From contig CM031858.1 of NCBI GenBank assembly GCA_018697195.1, positions 109,368,944 to 109,432,943 of the forward strand: 64,000 bases of DNA, written 5' to 3'. The stretch is from Certhia americana (taxonomy: Eukaryota > Chordata > Aves > Passeriformes > Certhiidae). Below, piece after piece: positions 47,969 to 61,500 of this stretch (its first letter is position 1; each line of letters opens with the position of its first letter). A program made the translations under genes and the position numbers. The notes below the pieces were generated by a model, which was not told the origin of the DNA, did no database searches, and saw nothing but the letters and a program-made list of their open reading frames with translations.

Positions 47969-49608
47969 GAGAGATGTGTTCTGAATTTAATATTTTTCCT
48001 CTAGTTTTTGAGGATTACATTATTGAATCCTTGGCAGCTGAAGCAAGAGTTAAACTGATAATATATATCCCTTCATACAGGACAACTGGATTCTGTGGAT
48101 CCTTTCTGAACACTGATAGGGCAGATTAAGGAAAAAAAACCTAACATTAAGTAATGCTTAGGAAAGAACTTTGTCAACATCTGGTTATTTTAAACTTATC
48201 TCATAGGAGTAATTTCAAATGTCTTGGGTAGTTATTAGGCCTCACACCAATCAGAAAATACTCAGATGGTAAGTAGGACCAAAAATAATGAAGAGATGAT
48301 CAGATACCAGTTTTCTTACCACTCAGGAACCAGTTTTCTCACAGCAAAAGGGCAAGGTAGCAGAAGAGCCTAAGACTCTTCCTCTCTCTGAGGAGAGAGA
48401 GAAAAATGAATTCGTTCCAGAGGATAAATACTGAAACTTAGAAGGTTGAGAAGAAAAGCAGTTAAACAGATGCTGTTACCCCTGAGGGACTAACTCTGTT
48501 GCAGGACACCTACTAAATTACCTGCTATGACATACACTGACATAAGGAATGGGAGAAGGAACACTGCTGCATGTGAAACATCCTGCCTCAAAGTTCATCA
48601 TGCTCTTGAGGCCCAGATACGTGGGTCTTCCTTGTAACATCCATAGAATACACATATTCTGGAAAGAAATTAGTACATGGTCCTTTCTTTTTTTTTTTTT
48701 TCTTTTCTCTACCTTTTTTCTTTTTTCACCACTTCTACATGTGAGTCTTTTCCAGAAAAGAGAATATATCAAAAACCACAAGTCTAAAAAGGCCTAAATT
48801 TTATGTAGACAGGTAATGTCATATGAACAGAAGTGCAGGGCTGGTGAAAATGAGAAAGCACTTTCTTTTTAGCTCATATCTACAGTATGATACAAAATTG
48901 ATTACATTCCAAGCCCATCCCCACAGAGCGAAGCAGCATTTGTCTGTACTGTAAAACCAGCAAACATCTAAAGAATCCTGCAAATGATGCATGATATCCT
49001 AATCCATCTGGTACACAACAAGTGTCTCTCAAATTCCCCTATGTAATATTCACCAGCAGGAGAGGTTCTGTGTTTTCACTGTTTAAAACCCACTAGGAGG
49101 GGAAAAAAAAGGCTCCCCTTGCCAGATTCCACTCCACTGGCAGCATAAAAAGAGTTAATGAAGTTAATTCAAGCACTGTCTAGTACAGTATGTCTGAAGA
49201 AGGAAAAGATCCCAGAGGATACTATTCCACTCCATTTGTGTTGAGAAGTTAAATCATTTGTTCAGAGAATGATGTTATCCATTGGTTTTGTCCATTTCTC
49301 ATGTTTTCATCAAAGAATATCTTTTCAGACAAGAGAGACTGTACTGTTGAGACAGGTCACTCCTGCATAGGCCACCTTCTTTTATAAATCTCTGACTTAA
49401 TATCATGTAACAGACAGTTGAGTACTAGGCTGGTGAATTTCCATGATTTAGTGTAACCTTTTGTATAGTTATGTCTTTTCAATATATCCAATGGGTTTCC
49501 TTGGCTTCATATGGAGTTTTGCTTTTATCTTCCTCATAGAAAATCTTTTTGCTTAATATTCACATTGTCTCACTTAATAATAATCTCCTCAAATTTCACT
49601 TTAAAGTG
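47969..49608. other. non-coding DNA
   Basis: I see no gene or recognised element. A pyrimidine-rich, mostly T tract lies at about 48680-48735. Confidence 0.6.
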
Positions 49609-49736
49609 GTACAAGGCCAGGTTGGATGGGGCTCTGAGCAAATTCTAATGGAAGTTGTCTCTCTCCATGATAGGGGGGTTGGAAGTAGATGCTCTTTAAA
49701 GTCCCTTCTAAGCCAAAGCATTCTATGACTCTGTGA
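49609..49736 (+). mobile_element. CR1 LINE fragment, 3' terminus
   Basis: The text 'ggccaggttggatggggctc', 'tgagcaa', 'gataggggggttggaagtag', 'ctctttaaagtcccttcta' and ATTCTATGACTCTGTGA is the last part of the CR1 3' UTR including the terminal repeat. It is in plus orientation, only about 130 bp, and severely 5'-truncated. Confidence 0.92.
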
Positions 49737-50822
49737 ATGCTCAGCATCTTTCAAATTATTCTAATGCCAAATGCCTCAGTTGTTTCTCTCACATAAAGTA
49801 ACTGCTTCTGGCCCATTGAGTAATGGTGCCTAGCAGTGCACAGATCTGGTATTTTTGCACTTCAGGAAGTAAAGTTTTATCAGCTTGTAGTTTCCTCAGC
49901 TCCTGTGAAGCACATCTTCTTTTATTCTCATTTGTAAAGAAACCTCAGCAGTGGTCAAGGTTCCTCTGTGCATGCAGGATTCTTGCAAATTCTTTGACTT
50001 CACAGACGCCACATTTCACTTGCCCTTCTTATTTCTTCTTTTCATGTTGCAGCCAATTCATCTTCTTGGCATTTATTATGAGTCAAAGTTGACCAAACCA
50101 ATCTTCCAAGGTTAATTATTAATTTCATTCATCAATAATTCAAGCATTTTTTCAGCTATGTGATGTCATCTGTGTTAGTTAAGGACCTTAACTTTAGATT
50201 ATCTCAAGTCATGCCCTCTACCTTATTTATCATTCTTACTGTCTTGTTTAAGAATATGATTAAAAGCTGTAGTGATTCTATGCTTCCTTACATTATATCA
50301 GGCTTTGGACTTGTTTAATTTTTTTTTTTTTTTTTAACAATGCTGCAAGAGTTTTCAAACATAACTTTAATATTTGTAATTATATTATCTGAATGTCATG
50401 TGACTTTGCAGGTTTCCACATTGTTTCCAGCCAAGCTGAAACTAAACACAATGAAAAGGACAATCACTGCTGGCTTCTTGCTTTCTTCAGCAGCCAGCTG
50501 AGCATACATACCCAGTCAGCACAGCTTCAGTCTGGTTTGAAGTTGCCCTAGCTGTCCTCCCCTTTTACTCTTTAAAATGGCTTCTATCTGCAAATTAATG
50601 TGCTCACCATGACTTTCCTGATTTGCATCTCAGCAGAATCTTTTTACCAAGTCAATTCAACTACTAATGGTGGTGATTTCTTTCATATTTCTTCTTCCCC
50701 TCATACATTATTCCACCAAAACTGATTAACAGTTTCTTTAGCATCAGACTTTTCATTAGCCACTGTGATTATTCTCAGCTTAACCATTTTGTACCTTCTT
50801 TCAATTTTTCATTATTCACAAA
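49737..50822. other. non-coding DNA between CR1 fragments
   Basis: Nothing recognisable apart from a T run at about 50319-50335. Confidence 0.6.
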
Positions 50823-51300
50823 ATCATAGAATGGGTCAGGCTGAAAGGAACCACAGTGGTTCATCTTGGTCTAATCTCCCTGCTCTAGCAGGGTCACTCG
50901 AGCACATAGCGCAGTTACATCCAGACAGTTCTAGAATATCTCCATTGAGGAAGACTCCACAGCCTTTCTGGGCAATTGCTTCAGTGCTCTTTACTGCACC
51001 ATAAAGAGGTTCTTCCTCATATTCAGGTGGAACTTCCTGAGCATCATTTTCTGCCTGAGCTTCTATTGCCTCTTGTCCTATTGCTGGAGACCACAGAGAA
51101 GAACCTGCATCCATCCTCTTGACACCCTCCCATTACATATTTATAGGCCATATTAATGAGGTCCCCTTTCAGTTGTCTCTCCCCAAGCCTGAAAAGGCCC
51201 AGGTTTCCCAACCTTTCCTCATAAGATGCTCCAGTCCCTTAATCATCTTTGTCTGTGTGATCCTTGAATATCAACCAACTCTCTTGGACCCCTCTTAAAG
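50823..51300 (-). mobile_element. CR1 LINE fragment, minus strand
   Basis: It begins with the reverse complement of the CR1 tail (ATCATAGAATGGGTCAGGCT). It continues through 'cctttctgggcaattgcttc', 'aaagaggttcttcctcatat', 'aatgaggtcccctttcagtt', 'gcctgaaaaggcccaggttt' and 'cctttcctcataagatgctc', which are reverse-strand landmarks of the CR1 3' region. The match fades around 51300. It is 5'-truncated, old and without a reading frame. Confidence 0.92.
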
Positions 51301-53870
51301 TACAGGAACTTTTTAGAAACATTTAATTGTGTCAATATCCCAGTAAGTCTTCATAGAGATGCTCCATAGTCCTGCCTTGTGGTTAGATCTTTGGCTGCTT
51401 CCACTTGCTCAAGGTTTTCCTTTGCGATAATTCTCCCCTTCCCACACCTTATTTCCTTTGGCCTTGACCCTATCCCCATTTAAATCTAGTTTAAAGTTCT
51501 AGATTTCTGATCTCTTAAAATTGTTTTCTTTCTTTTTACAGGTCTCATTCTAGAAATGCCTTCATTCCTTACAATGATGTCATCATACTTGCAGCTTATC
51601 CCAGAACTATGATTTCTTTCTGTATTTTAATCTTTGTAAAGTTTATCCAGCTATTTCTGTCCTTGGATCTTCTAATAATTTTCTTTCATGCATTTAGTTT
51701 TGCTTTACAGAATATTTCTTGTCCAGTCTGTAATGAGATTTCTTCAACAACACGAATTAATGGACTGAAAAAACATCTAAATAGCACCCTGAATGCCTTC
51801 CTCATAGAACTTTCATCAAAACTGAATTTGGTTTCAACTACAACCAATTTTGGAATCTCAAAGTTGGGGGTTTTTTTCACTTAACTCTCTTTCCCACAGG
51901 GCTTTCATGAACAATTACATTTTCTACTCTCCTATTTTCAACAGCCAATGCCTTTACTAATAATAAAGTGCTCTCTCTTACATTTAGTGTGGGTAAATGG
52001 TGAATTCCATAAAACCTTCTGATGTCTTCAGGAGAAATACACCTGCAGCCTGTAATCAAACTCTGTATCTCAAGCCAATTCTGAACTTTGCCCTTGACAC
52101 TATGAGAGAAAGAAATGACCGAGTTGGGAAGCAGTAATATTACCAAGAATTACATTGGGTTTAGTATTTTTGTAAAGAAACAGAATAACATCTTTTTTTA
52201 GAAAGTAACAGCCTCTCTTGAGAATTTTCAACTACCTGCACTGACAAACACTCTTCTCTTCTATTAAAATAAGATCTTAATAATCCATAAGGAACAATTG
52301 AAATAATAATAATGTTACCAATTTGCAAGAATTGCTTTTGTAATATGATGATTTCACCATTAAAATAATTATATTTTTTAAATGATTAGCCCTCACAGTC
52401 ACTATTTAAAAGTAAACTGTGTCTACTGTTCTTGAATTTTTGATCAGTTTTGTCTCATGTAATGGGTGGGTTGGTATCAGATGTTTGGCAGACTACAATG
52501 TAAATTGAGTTTTTTATTCTGTGGAAATATCCATTAACCATACACATTTCCAAACTTCAAAATGCATGCTTGAAAATTATAGTTGATTAGACACTTTGTT
52601 GTGAATCGCAGAACAAAAGCTGAAAAATCTCGCTCTGTTTTTCATTTATTATATCAAACAATGCTGCTATTCCACCATTGTATAGCATAAAAGGTGTGTT
52701 CATGTTTGAAGAACATAGTGTCCATAAGGTTTAATCAGCAGTCTTATGTTCAGAGGGGTTTGAAAATCGATTCTTTACTAGATGTTGCAACTCTTGTCGA
52801 TTGAAGATAAACGGCTGGATTCCAAGAGAATACAACACAAAGAAAACCATTAGCCCTGACAATTCATAAACAAAGTAAAGAATATTATTCACTCCTTGTT
52901 CTTGTAAAATAGCATCCAGGTTTCAAACAATATAAAAGAAGCTCACTTAAATCATTGTAATTATTTAGTCAAAATGAGTTTGTTTATGAACAAGTGTACC
53001 AAAAGAAAATAATTGATTTCTTTATAAGAAGCAAAAAGAGGGAGAAGAAGAAGGAGAAAATTTTATCATAATCCCAACAGCTATGTTAATAGCTATAGCT
53101 TTGTTTTCAGCCTTTTTTCTTTTATTATCTTTTTGCTGACCTATTTCTTCACTGAAAAAAGAGTGTCTGAAACACATTGAATGCTTCTAGGTCAGAGGTT
53201 CCCAGCGTCTGTGCACCATGGTGACAGTCTCAGGAGATTTTCAACCAGTAAGAGTTTTCACAAATCTTTCGTGAAAACCTTCGGGTTACTGGAGGCTAAA
53301 AAGGTTTGGGCTTGGCGTGGGGTTTATTTTGCACTATATGCATTTGTCTTCAGCCTTTGTGAATTTGTGATTCCCTGGATCACTTGGCTGCCTAGTCCCA
53401 GAAATTAAAATATATTTTACTTTTCTTTCTGTGACATTAAAAATGCATTGCAATGAATAATATAGTAGGGCTGTGTATAAAACTAAAGCTTCTGCATTCC
53501 TTTTAAATGTTTGTTCTTTAACAGAGATTCTCTGAGGGAAACTTATTGAAATGATGAACAGTAATTTAATTTTTTATCATAAGCATTAGTGGAAAATAAA
53601 GGACAAAAGTACTTTGCAGGGCTGAAGAAATGGAAAAGATATTTATCATGGGAAAATACAGCATCCAGGCTGAATCACTGGCAGTGCACATTCTTTTTCT
53701 GTTCAAAGAGTGGCAATAAGGAGATTAATATTTAGAGTCTAGAAACATTTTCTATTTATGTCGTAAGCAGCAAGTACTAAAGTAACTTACCATGAAAGTG
53801 TGCTTAAAAATAGTATATAGTCAACAGATGAAAGCAAAGCTTTTGTGAGAAATCATTTTTAAATTTCGAA

Positions 53871-53931
53871 AAGAAATTCAGTAACTACAGGTTTCCCAAA
53901 AGAGAAATTCAGTAACTACTGGTTTCCCAAA
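53871..53931. repeat. 31-bp tandem duplication
   Basis: The block GAAATTCAGTAACTAC plus GGTTTCCCAAA occurs twice in a row with a 31-bp period and one clear internal substitution. It is a recent local duplication. Confidence 0.85.
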
Positions 53932-55816
53932 GAAACATTTTAGAGGAATGGTGAAAGTAATAGCAGGTCAAATCATCAACTCCTACATATCAGTATTTCT
54001 GTTACAAGGAAGACCTGAACTTTTAGAAGACATCTAATGAAAACTGTTCCAGGAATTCGCCAGTTGTTCAAAGATTTAAAAGGTTATGCCATATCACTGC
54101 AATTTCATGGAGAAAATTTAAATGCTGCTGTAAGATTCAGTAATTACTGAAATTAAGACACGTATAGAACTCTTCAGCTCATGAAGCATTTTTGATGTTC
54201 TTATTCACTCATTAACAACTTTTTCTAATACCAGTGTGAACCTCTACATAACAAAGAATAGGTCTTTGTAAACTGCCAAATGGCAGGAAGAAAAGATAAA
54301 AGTAGTGATATTCTTCCCCCTTCCTAAAAGAAAATATCAGCTGATTAATTGAAGTCTAAAACTACAGAATATTAAGTATTTAATTTCTCTACAGATAACT
54401 CATGAACTGACATCCTTTATAAAAGCCAACAGACAGCTTGATTTCAGTAGGTCAAAAGGATTTATTGAGGCACACACTGCCATTCCATTTCTGCATGACA
54501 GGTGCTACCCAGCTTTGCAAATTTTGCATAAAATGCAAAGCTTTTTCTTCAGGACAATCTCAGACCAAGCCCAAAGATATTTTGAGATTTTGCTGAGTTA
54601 TGCAGAATATCCATCAATAATATTGTATACAGTAAATTGTGAATAAAATATTGAAGTTTTTGAAGTACTTCTTTAAAAATCCCATCTGTAATAGTGAATT
54701 ACTAGTGACAGTTTTGTCTCAGTTTCTCCCAGCTGTAGTAGCCACACATCTCTTCCTTTTTCTCTCACTTTCTCTCACTCAACACACAGAGACATGGATA
54801 AAAGAAAAAGAATTTTTTTGTTACAAATTAAAATAATTTTTTTCCTGCCACTATATCTCAAAAACATGTCTATTCTCTAGCAATTTACCACAGCTTGATA
54901 CTGCTAAAATAATATCTTGCACATACTATCCAGAGATCAAAAAGAGAACTGAATTCCAGAAGAAATCCTTCATGTAGACGCCTTGACACAAGAATATTAC
55001 CTCAGAACAAGAATATCTCCAATGATGGGAATTCCTATGTGAACTGCTTCCAAAATCCTAGTTAATCTACGCAGCCATTTTTAACCTGAATGTGCTGTTA
55101 AAAAGTGTTAATCCTTTTGTTTTTGTCCTTGATATTATTCTAAGGACAATTATCTCATTGAGGAGAAATGGTATAATGAAAATTGTAAAATATTCAAAGG
55201 CAGAAAGCATCAAGATTTAGTGCATGCCTTTTGCCACTCTTACACAGCAAATCACAAAGAGTAGCAAGGATGTAAAAAATGACAATCGCCTCTCCGAACT
55301 TGCAGCATTCTACACTTCAGTTTACCAGGTCTGTACCAGATGCAGGGTGAAAACAGCATGCCTAAGTCAGTCATGGAAAATGCTTTGCTATCAAGGCCAC
55401 CTAGTCTACTCCAGGATATGGAGACACCTCTCAGCCACATGCAAAGGAATGGGAGATTGGTGGGGCAAACCTAGTTATGCATAACTAGGAGTGAATGCAG
55501 GCTTCAGAACACCAAAGCTTTCTACCTAGTGCATCTCAGTTATATTACTGTGCAGCTTTGCATTTTTGTGCAGCTTCCTGATGCTTTTAAGGTCCTCATC
55601 TTGCAATTAATATTATAAAAACCTTGGTTTGGGAGGCAAGGGTTCGCTGCTGTTCATTCTCAGAAGGGCTGTGCCCAAAAAAGAGGGTTTGGTTTTAAAC
55701 ACATCTTTGTCTAATACAATCTAACTTAAGTGCTGAGTAAAAGGTTCATACAGAAAATTTTGATCCTGAAACCACTGGTATGGTTGCATATGTCCTCAGT
55801 GCACATACATGTGTTC

Positions 55817-55822
<6 letters not shown>

Positions 55823-55857
<35 letters not shown>
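55823..55857. repeat. (TA)n microsatellite
   Basis: About 17 uninterrupted TA units, long enough to be variable and to extrude a cruciform. Confidence 0.92.
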
Positions 55858-55859
<2 letters not shown>

Positions 55860-58267
55860 TCATGTAGTCAGGAGTTTTGTGGTCACAAGACCTAAGAGTC
55901 AAAAGCACAGTGTATATTCTACTGATTACGTTTAATATCATGAGACTAAGTAGAACAGCAGAAGTAGGAAATCTAGTGGAAAATTTATTTTCATGCTACA
56001 GAACTGAACAAGTCTTCTGGAAAGAAGTAGCCCAAGAAAAGAAACAGTTTTATGGATTATATTGTTTCTTAAGAAAAAATGTGAAATCAACTTGGGAAGT
56101 GAAAGTACAAGTCACAGGAAAAACAGGTGAGGAACAAAGAGACAGAAGAAGTAGTTGCATAGAGAAATGTCAGGTAAACCTATTTTTTGAAAGCATTTGA
56201 AAACACTTTGGAAAATAACAATGGTCTCCAAGGATTCTTGATGGAGAAGCCTCATATTTGATAATTTACACTGAAGGTTCTCAAATACAAGCAACAACTT
56301 GAAATGTCACCTTTTTTGTCTCTAATCTCTCAAGTGGATGTCCAGCTTATAACCTGGGGATCTCACAGCAACTAAGCTGTTAAACTTTTTGCACCTGAAA
56401 GAGTAAACCTTGTCACTTTGAACAGGATTTTCCTCATGGGCATCCAGTATCCTGTGGATTGGAGTCAGGACTTTTCTGCTATTGCCGCCCAAAATGCCAA
56501 ACCCAAATTTTATAAAAAATTCTGTAACAAAGACATGCAGCAGGGAAAGTAAGTCCCTCCAGAAGGGTGAGGAGCTCCAGCAGGTAGTGCCATTTGACAG
56601 GTTCAGAACTTGCAAATTGTTTCGCCTCTGAAAATGTGACTTTGGGTAAGCAGCCTGACTTACCTGTCATTTCTTCTTTGTCTTCTCTAAATAAGGAATT
56701 AGCACATTTTGGTGCCAAAGAGTTTTCAAGATGTTCAATGCATATACGCAGTTTTGAGGATACTACTTTTTGCAGATACTAACACTGATGTTTTGATATT
56801 CTAAATTGTGGTTTTATTTTTCTCCTTTGTTACATGCCAGCAACCGCTCTTGTACATTAGGAGTCCTGAACAGTTCACAGAGTCAACACAGAGTAGGACT
56901 CTTTTGTAGAAAACCCAGTTTTGAAGGCAGTATGAAAAAGGGCTATAGAGTTGAGAAAAGTGATGTGTGTAAGAGGTAGGTAATGAATAATAAGGAATTT
57001 AATGTAAAAAAAAGACTAAGACATCATCCCATTAAATGGTGAACTATAACCCACCACTGCAATGTGCTGTGCAAATCAAAAGTAGAAAGGAATTTGAAGA
57101 TGAATTGTATTAAGGAGAAGTAGGAATTATAAAGACAGTCATTTGCTTAGGCAAAGCATAAACTACTGACTCCCTCAAAATGAGATATTGCTGTCTGGAG
57201 AAAGCCTGCCCTACACTTATGTTCTTTCTTAAACTTTTTTTGTTCTGCCCTTGCCAAGAGGACATGTGATCCTGTGCAAGATGACCCTTGGCTCTGATCT
57301 AGTTGAGCAATTCTTATATTCGCACACTGCAGGATTAGCTCCCACTGGGAATGAGAGCCACAGCACTTTCCCTCTCCCCTTCATAGTGGAAGGAAGAAAA
57401 AATAATGGGAAAAAGGACATGACTGCTTTTGATTGCAGGCCTCAAGCCAGCTCAGTAATGTAGAAGAACTGGGATGTGAGGTGAATGAGAGAATGGTGCA
57501 GAAGAGGAAGTCCCTACAGACTCTGCATGTACGAGGAGGAAGCAGCACACAACTGGACCCATCATCTGGACAACCTATCATGTAAAACTCCAAATTATGG
57601 TTTAGCCCTTTAACAACATTCTAATGCCCTGTAGACAGAAATCAATGCTCCTTGAATCCATTTAGTCATATAGAGAAGTAAACCTGTAGTTCCTAGTGGA
57701 TATAAGAGTCTCAGAGCAGTTAGCTAAGAGTGAAGTTAGCTTTAGAGAACAAGAGAAAAAAGGATAACACTGCAGTGTGAATCCTGACTAAGGCTATTAC
57801 TAGAAATGTCCATGCTGCCTACAAGCAGTCTTTTAGCTCTGATCTCAAGGGTTATTTTCCTACATAATGAGAACAGCATGAGGAAGGAAAATCATAATGC
57901 ATGTTCTTGTTCTATTAATATTTTTTTGAGCACAGGCCTGATGTCTGCAGTGTTTCACAGGCACTAAAGGTACTAAACATTTTTAATAGAATGCAGAACT
58001 TTACTGCAGAAGAAAGATTTTTCCCATATGAAATATATATTGAATGGAAATCTTTATAAATCTAGAAATATTTGGATAAAAAATATCTGAAACTTTTCTC
58101 ACTTATTCTATAACACCCTTTCTCTGACTTCTCCAAATGATATTTTGATGCTGCTTGTTTTGTCGGGGTTTTTTTTCCCTTTTCACAGATCACACTATGC
58201 TTTAACACAGGTAACAAAATTTTACATATCGCTTTATACCTCTTATTTTCTCGGACTGTTTCCTCCG

Positions 58268-58282
58268 ATTTGCATAAAAGGA
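58268..58282 (+). promoter_or_regulatory. octamer plus TATA-like site
   Basis: ATTTGCAT, the reverse complement of the octamer bound by POU-domain factors (ATGCAAAT), overlaps CATAAAAGGA, a TATA-like site. About 100 bases downstream begins an isolated CpG-dense patch. The arrangement is that of a possible core promoter reading rightward, but there is no transcript evidence. Confidence 0.35.
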
Positions 58283-58382
58283 GGGGGGAGAATAACATGG
58301 TTAAACTGTTCGGCAGGTCACTGTTAAGCAGTAAAGTGACTGAATTCAAATCCTGGAATAAGTTCCAGGTGGCTGCTTCTAA

Positions 58383-58535
58383 GTTCGGCGGAGAAGGGCT
58401 GAGGCGGTGGCGGGTGCATCATCCATCCCTTTGCTGGGAGTGATCAGCAGCGCTGATCAACAGCTCCATCTCCTGCCCGACGAGGAGCACGGCACCGAGG
58501 GGAGCCGCAGGAGTCACTGTCTTCGCTGCCTCGTT
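58383..58535. promoter_or_regulatory. small CpG-dense patch
   Basis: About a dozen CpG dinucleotides occur in roughly 150 bases, in a region otherwise nearly free of CpG. The patch contains a 19-bp palindrome (58441-58459). It might be a small promoter, enhancer or first exon, or a GC-rich insertion. A short plus-strand frame (58407-58598, GTG start) covers it but is not convincing as a protein. Confidence 0.4.
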
Positions 58536-58545
58536 CTGTTTAGGC

Positions 58546-61500
58546 AAAAAACATATGCTGACATTTGTATTTTCAGTATTCTTCTTAGCTATTTCTGACT
58601 TAACATTAACTTCTCATGCTTTCTCTGGCAGCAAATGAAATGGTGCAGAAATGTAATGTACCTAGATAAACCCCCAAAACTCCTTTAAAACGTTGTTATT
58701 ATTATTCACTTAAGCATCTCCTAAGTACAGAAATAAGGTGCAAAAAATGCGACCCCTATGTCTAAATATATGTATTTATATATACACACGTTGTTGAATA
58801 TCTAACAAGGTTTTTAAAATGTGTTGCTAACAGAGACAGACAGAGAAAGATGAAAATAAATAAATTTATATTTTTTTTTTTATTTCAAAGTCTTCCTTAA
58901 ATTGTGTAAAATCAATACAGCACAAGAATGAGATATGTAAGAGACTGAAGTCATTATCATGACTAAACTTCAGTGCTAAGCACTTCACTGCATTTTCTGG
59001 AGTAGGAGAGTTCAAAGAACACCATAGTCCGGTAACCACCAAGCAGAACCTTCCATTGACAATGTTGTTTATACCTGCATGTTGAAATTCAGTTATAGAA
59101 CTGTTTCATAGTCATTCCTCTGGTAGAGGCATTAGTGTGCATTGAATAACTTACACCTTTTGAAATCTGCCACATACTGGATTCAGCTCTCACCATAAAT
59201 TCCCTAGAATAAAGTGGATAATGGATTTGTTTCTTGGCTCTCTCTTTACATTAACTGAAGCATTTCTTATACTCATTGCCACTTTCTGTATTCTGGCTTT
59301 CAATAGCAACATTGATAGAAGTGGAGGCATGTTATCTTATCAGGACTTTATATTTTCAAATATCCAGGACGCTCTCACATTGTCTGCTTCCCACATAAAA
59401 GCTGACTTGGAAAAGAGAGGCTTTTCTCCCCACAATCAATATCTGAACAAGTGCTATCCAGCAAAAACATCTATAGTCTAGACATTAAAGCAAACCTTTC
59501 AGCAGCACATCCTGGTTTCTGCTATGTAGCATGACCATGGCAGTTTATTAAAGCATCTCTTTTCAGTCTCTAACTTAATGCTTTGTACCATGAATCCCAG
59601 ACCTTGGAGGCTCTCTTCCCTACAAGAAAATACATAAGGCAAACGATCAAGCAAGTGAGAGGTCTGAATTCAGATACAAAAATGTGACTGAAAACTGCTT
59701 ATTATCATCTAACAAGGACCTGTTTATCTGTAATCAGGCACTGCAATGAAAAGCCCACAAATCCACCAAAACAAGGGATGAGCAATAACCAGCCCTAGCA
59801 AGACAAGAAAAACAGAAAGACAGCCTCACAAGTTTTCTTAAAGACTTTTGGTTTTAGGGAAAAGCACAGTGTATGAAAGTCCAGAAACAAAAGCAAATAC
59901 CATCTTCCCCATGTGAAGCCAAATAAAGCCCTTCCCACTAGTGTGGCCACTTCCTACAGGGCTCCAGAGGTTTGATTTCCAGCTGAATATGGCTCATTTA
60001 TCTGCAATGTCTTCACACACACCAGTATCTGCCTCCTTCACCTATGCTGACAAAGGTGATGAGGGTCTTAACAGCCAAACATGCCACAGCTTTCAGAGCC
60101 ATAAGAAGGTGAACAGGGAACATCCTGGCTTGAAGTTACTGCTTAAGAGAGCGAAAGGTCTCCCAGTAGGTTTTCAGACATTTTCCGATTGTTTGCAAAC
60201 TATTCTGTTTTGCTACACATACAAATTAATACTATGGTTTCCAGTCATTCCCAGGATTTTTCACACAACAAGGGATAGCAGAATATGACCCTTCATCATT
60301 ATATGTAATGTCATTTCAGTGAATGGCAAAGACATGCAAGTGAACTATTTAGTATTTTCTTTGCAAGGACAGAGGAGCTAAAGATGGTGATTACAAGTCA
60401 CTCTGGGGCATGCCTATAAACTCCAAGTAATCCATTGAAGGGAGATAATGCTAACATATAATGGGAGCAAGGAGATCAGTATTCCCTTTTCACTGTAATA
60501 CTAGGAAACATCAATATGCATTGCTCTGCTAATACAATGTGCGTTGTTTAGCAAAGTCAGAACAAGGCAAAAAAAGAACAAGATTAGAAACCCATGAAAG
60601 CGTGTCCTGTGCACCGATTGGCTGGAAAACACTTTTGTGCTGCAGCCCGAGCAGCTAAAATCCAGAGACTTATTTCATTACTACCAAAACGGAATGTTAA
60701 AATCAGAATTTCTCTCTATCGCTTCAGAGCTAATTCTTGCCACAAATCGTGACTTTGTTAGCACATACAGTAATCTTTGCTTCCTGGAATTTCACAGCAG
60801 TTTTTCCTAGTAATAATTAAGCCTAGGATGTTACTAAAGCCTGCTAAAAGCCTCCTATCTCCTAAGAAAATTTTTCTCACTTCTAGCCCTCTAATCTCCA
60901 AAACAAAATAACTGCTGCACAAAATTCTTGGAGGCGTCTTGCAGCAGGGTGAACATCGCCACCCTTGGGCTGATGTGAGCTTATAGGAGCTTTGGCTGAG
61001 GAGCAGGTAACAGCTCTTTTGAGACTGCATCCACAATTTTGGCTTCTGTAGCCCAGCGAAGCGGCGCAAAAGGCTTCTGTTCATGCAGAATTTCAACACT
61101 TTCAAAGGAGAAATCCAAACTTTTATTTCTTCTCCTGTCCTGCAGGCCTTAACCAGATATTACGTTTGTTAATACCCTCTAATCCTGTTTTTAGTCTGCT
61201 AAGTGTCATATGCATTATCTGTGTCTCCCCATTGTTTTTCCATTCAGGTATATTTACTGGCACTTTTATTGCCCTTCTTATGTTATAATTTCCAGCCTCT
61301 CTGCTCTAAGTTCCTGACAAATAATGTTTTATTCTTCTTTCACAGAGGAGGAAACCGTGTCAATATAGCTCTATGAACCATTTGGGAATATAAGTTTTTA
61401 TTTGTTTAAATTCAGCTCTTAGCAGGAGTCAAGTAGTGTGGAGTTAGGGGAAATTCACATCTTGAAATGTGAATTGAGTCTATAAAACCATTAAAATTTA

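Larger units (their letters stand above)
51301..58260. other. AT-rich non-coding DNA
   Basis: No gene or recognised transposon. It contains a 31-bp tandem duplication (53871-53931) and a (TA)n run (55823-55857). Overlapping frames at 55877-56200, 56322-56718 and 57229-57593 have no domains or family resemblance. Confidence 0.55.

Noticed and set aside
55877..56200. 107-codon plus-strand frame
   Set aside because: No family resemblance and composition like the surrounding DNA.
59941..60288. 115-codon plus-strand frame
   Set aside because: No domain, no low-complexity bias suggesting selection and no recognised family. A chance open frame is the simplest explanation.
60758..61105. 115-codon minus-strand frame
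   Set aside because: No recognisable domain or convincing splice sites; probably chance.
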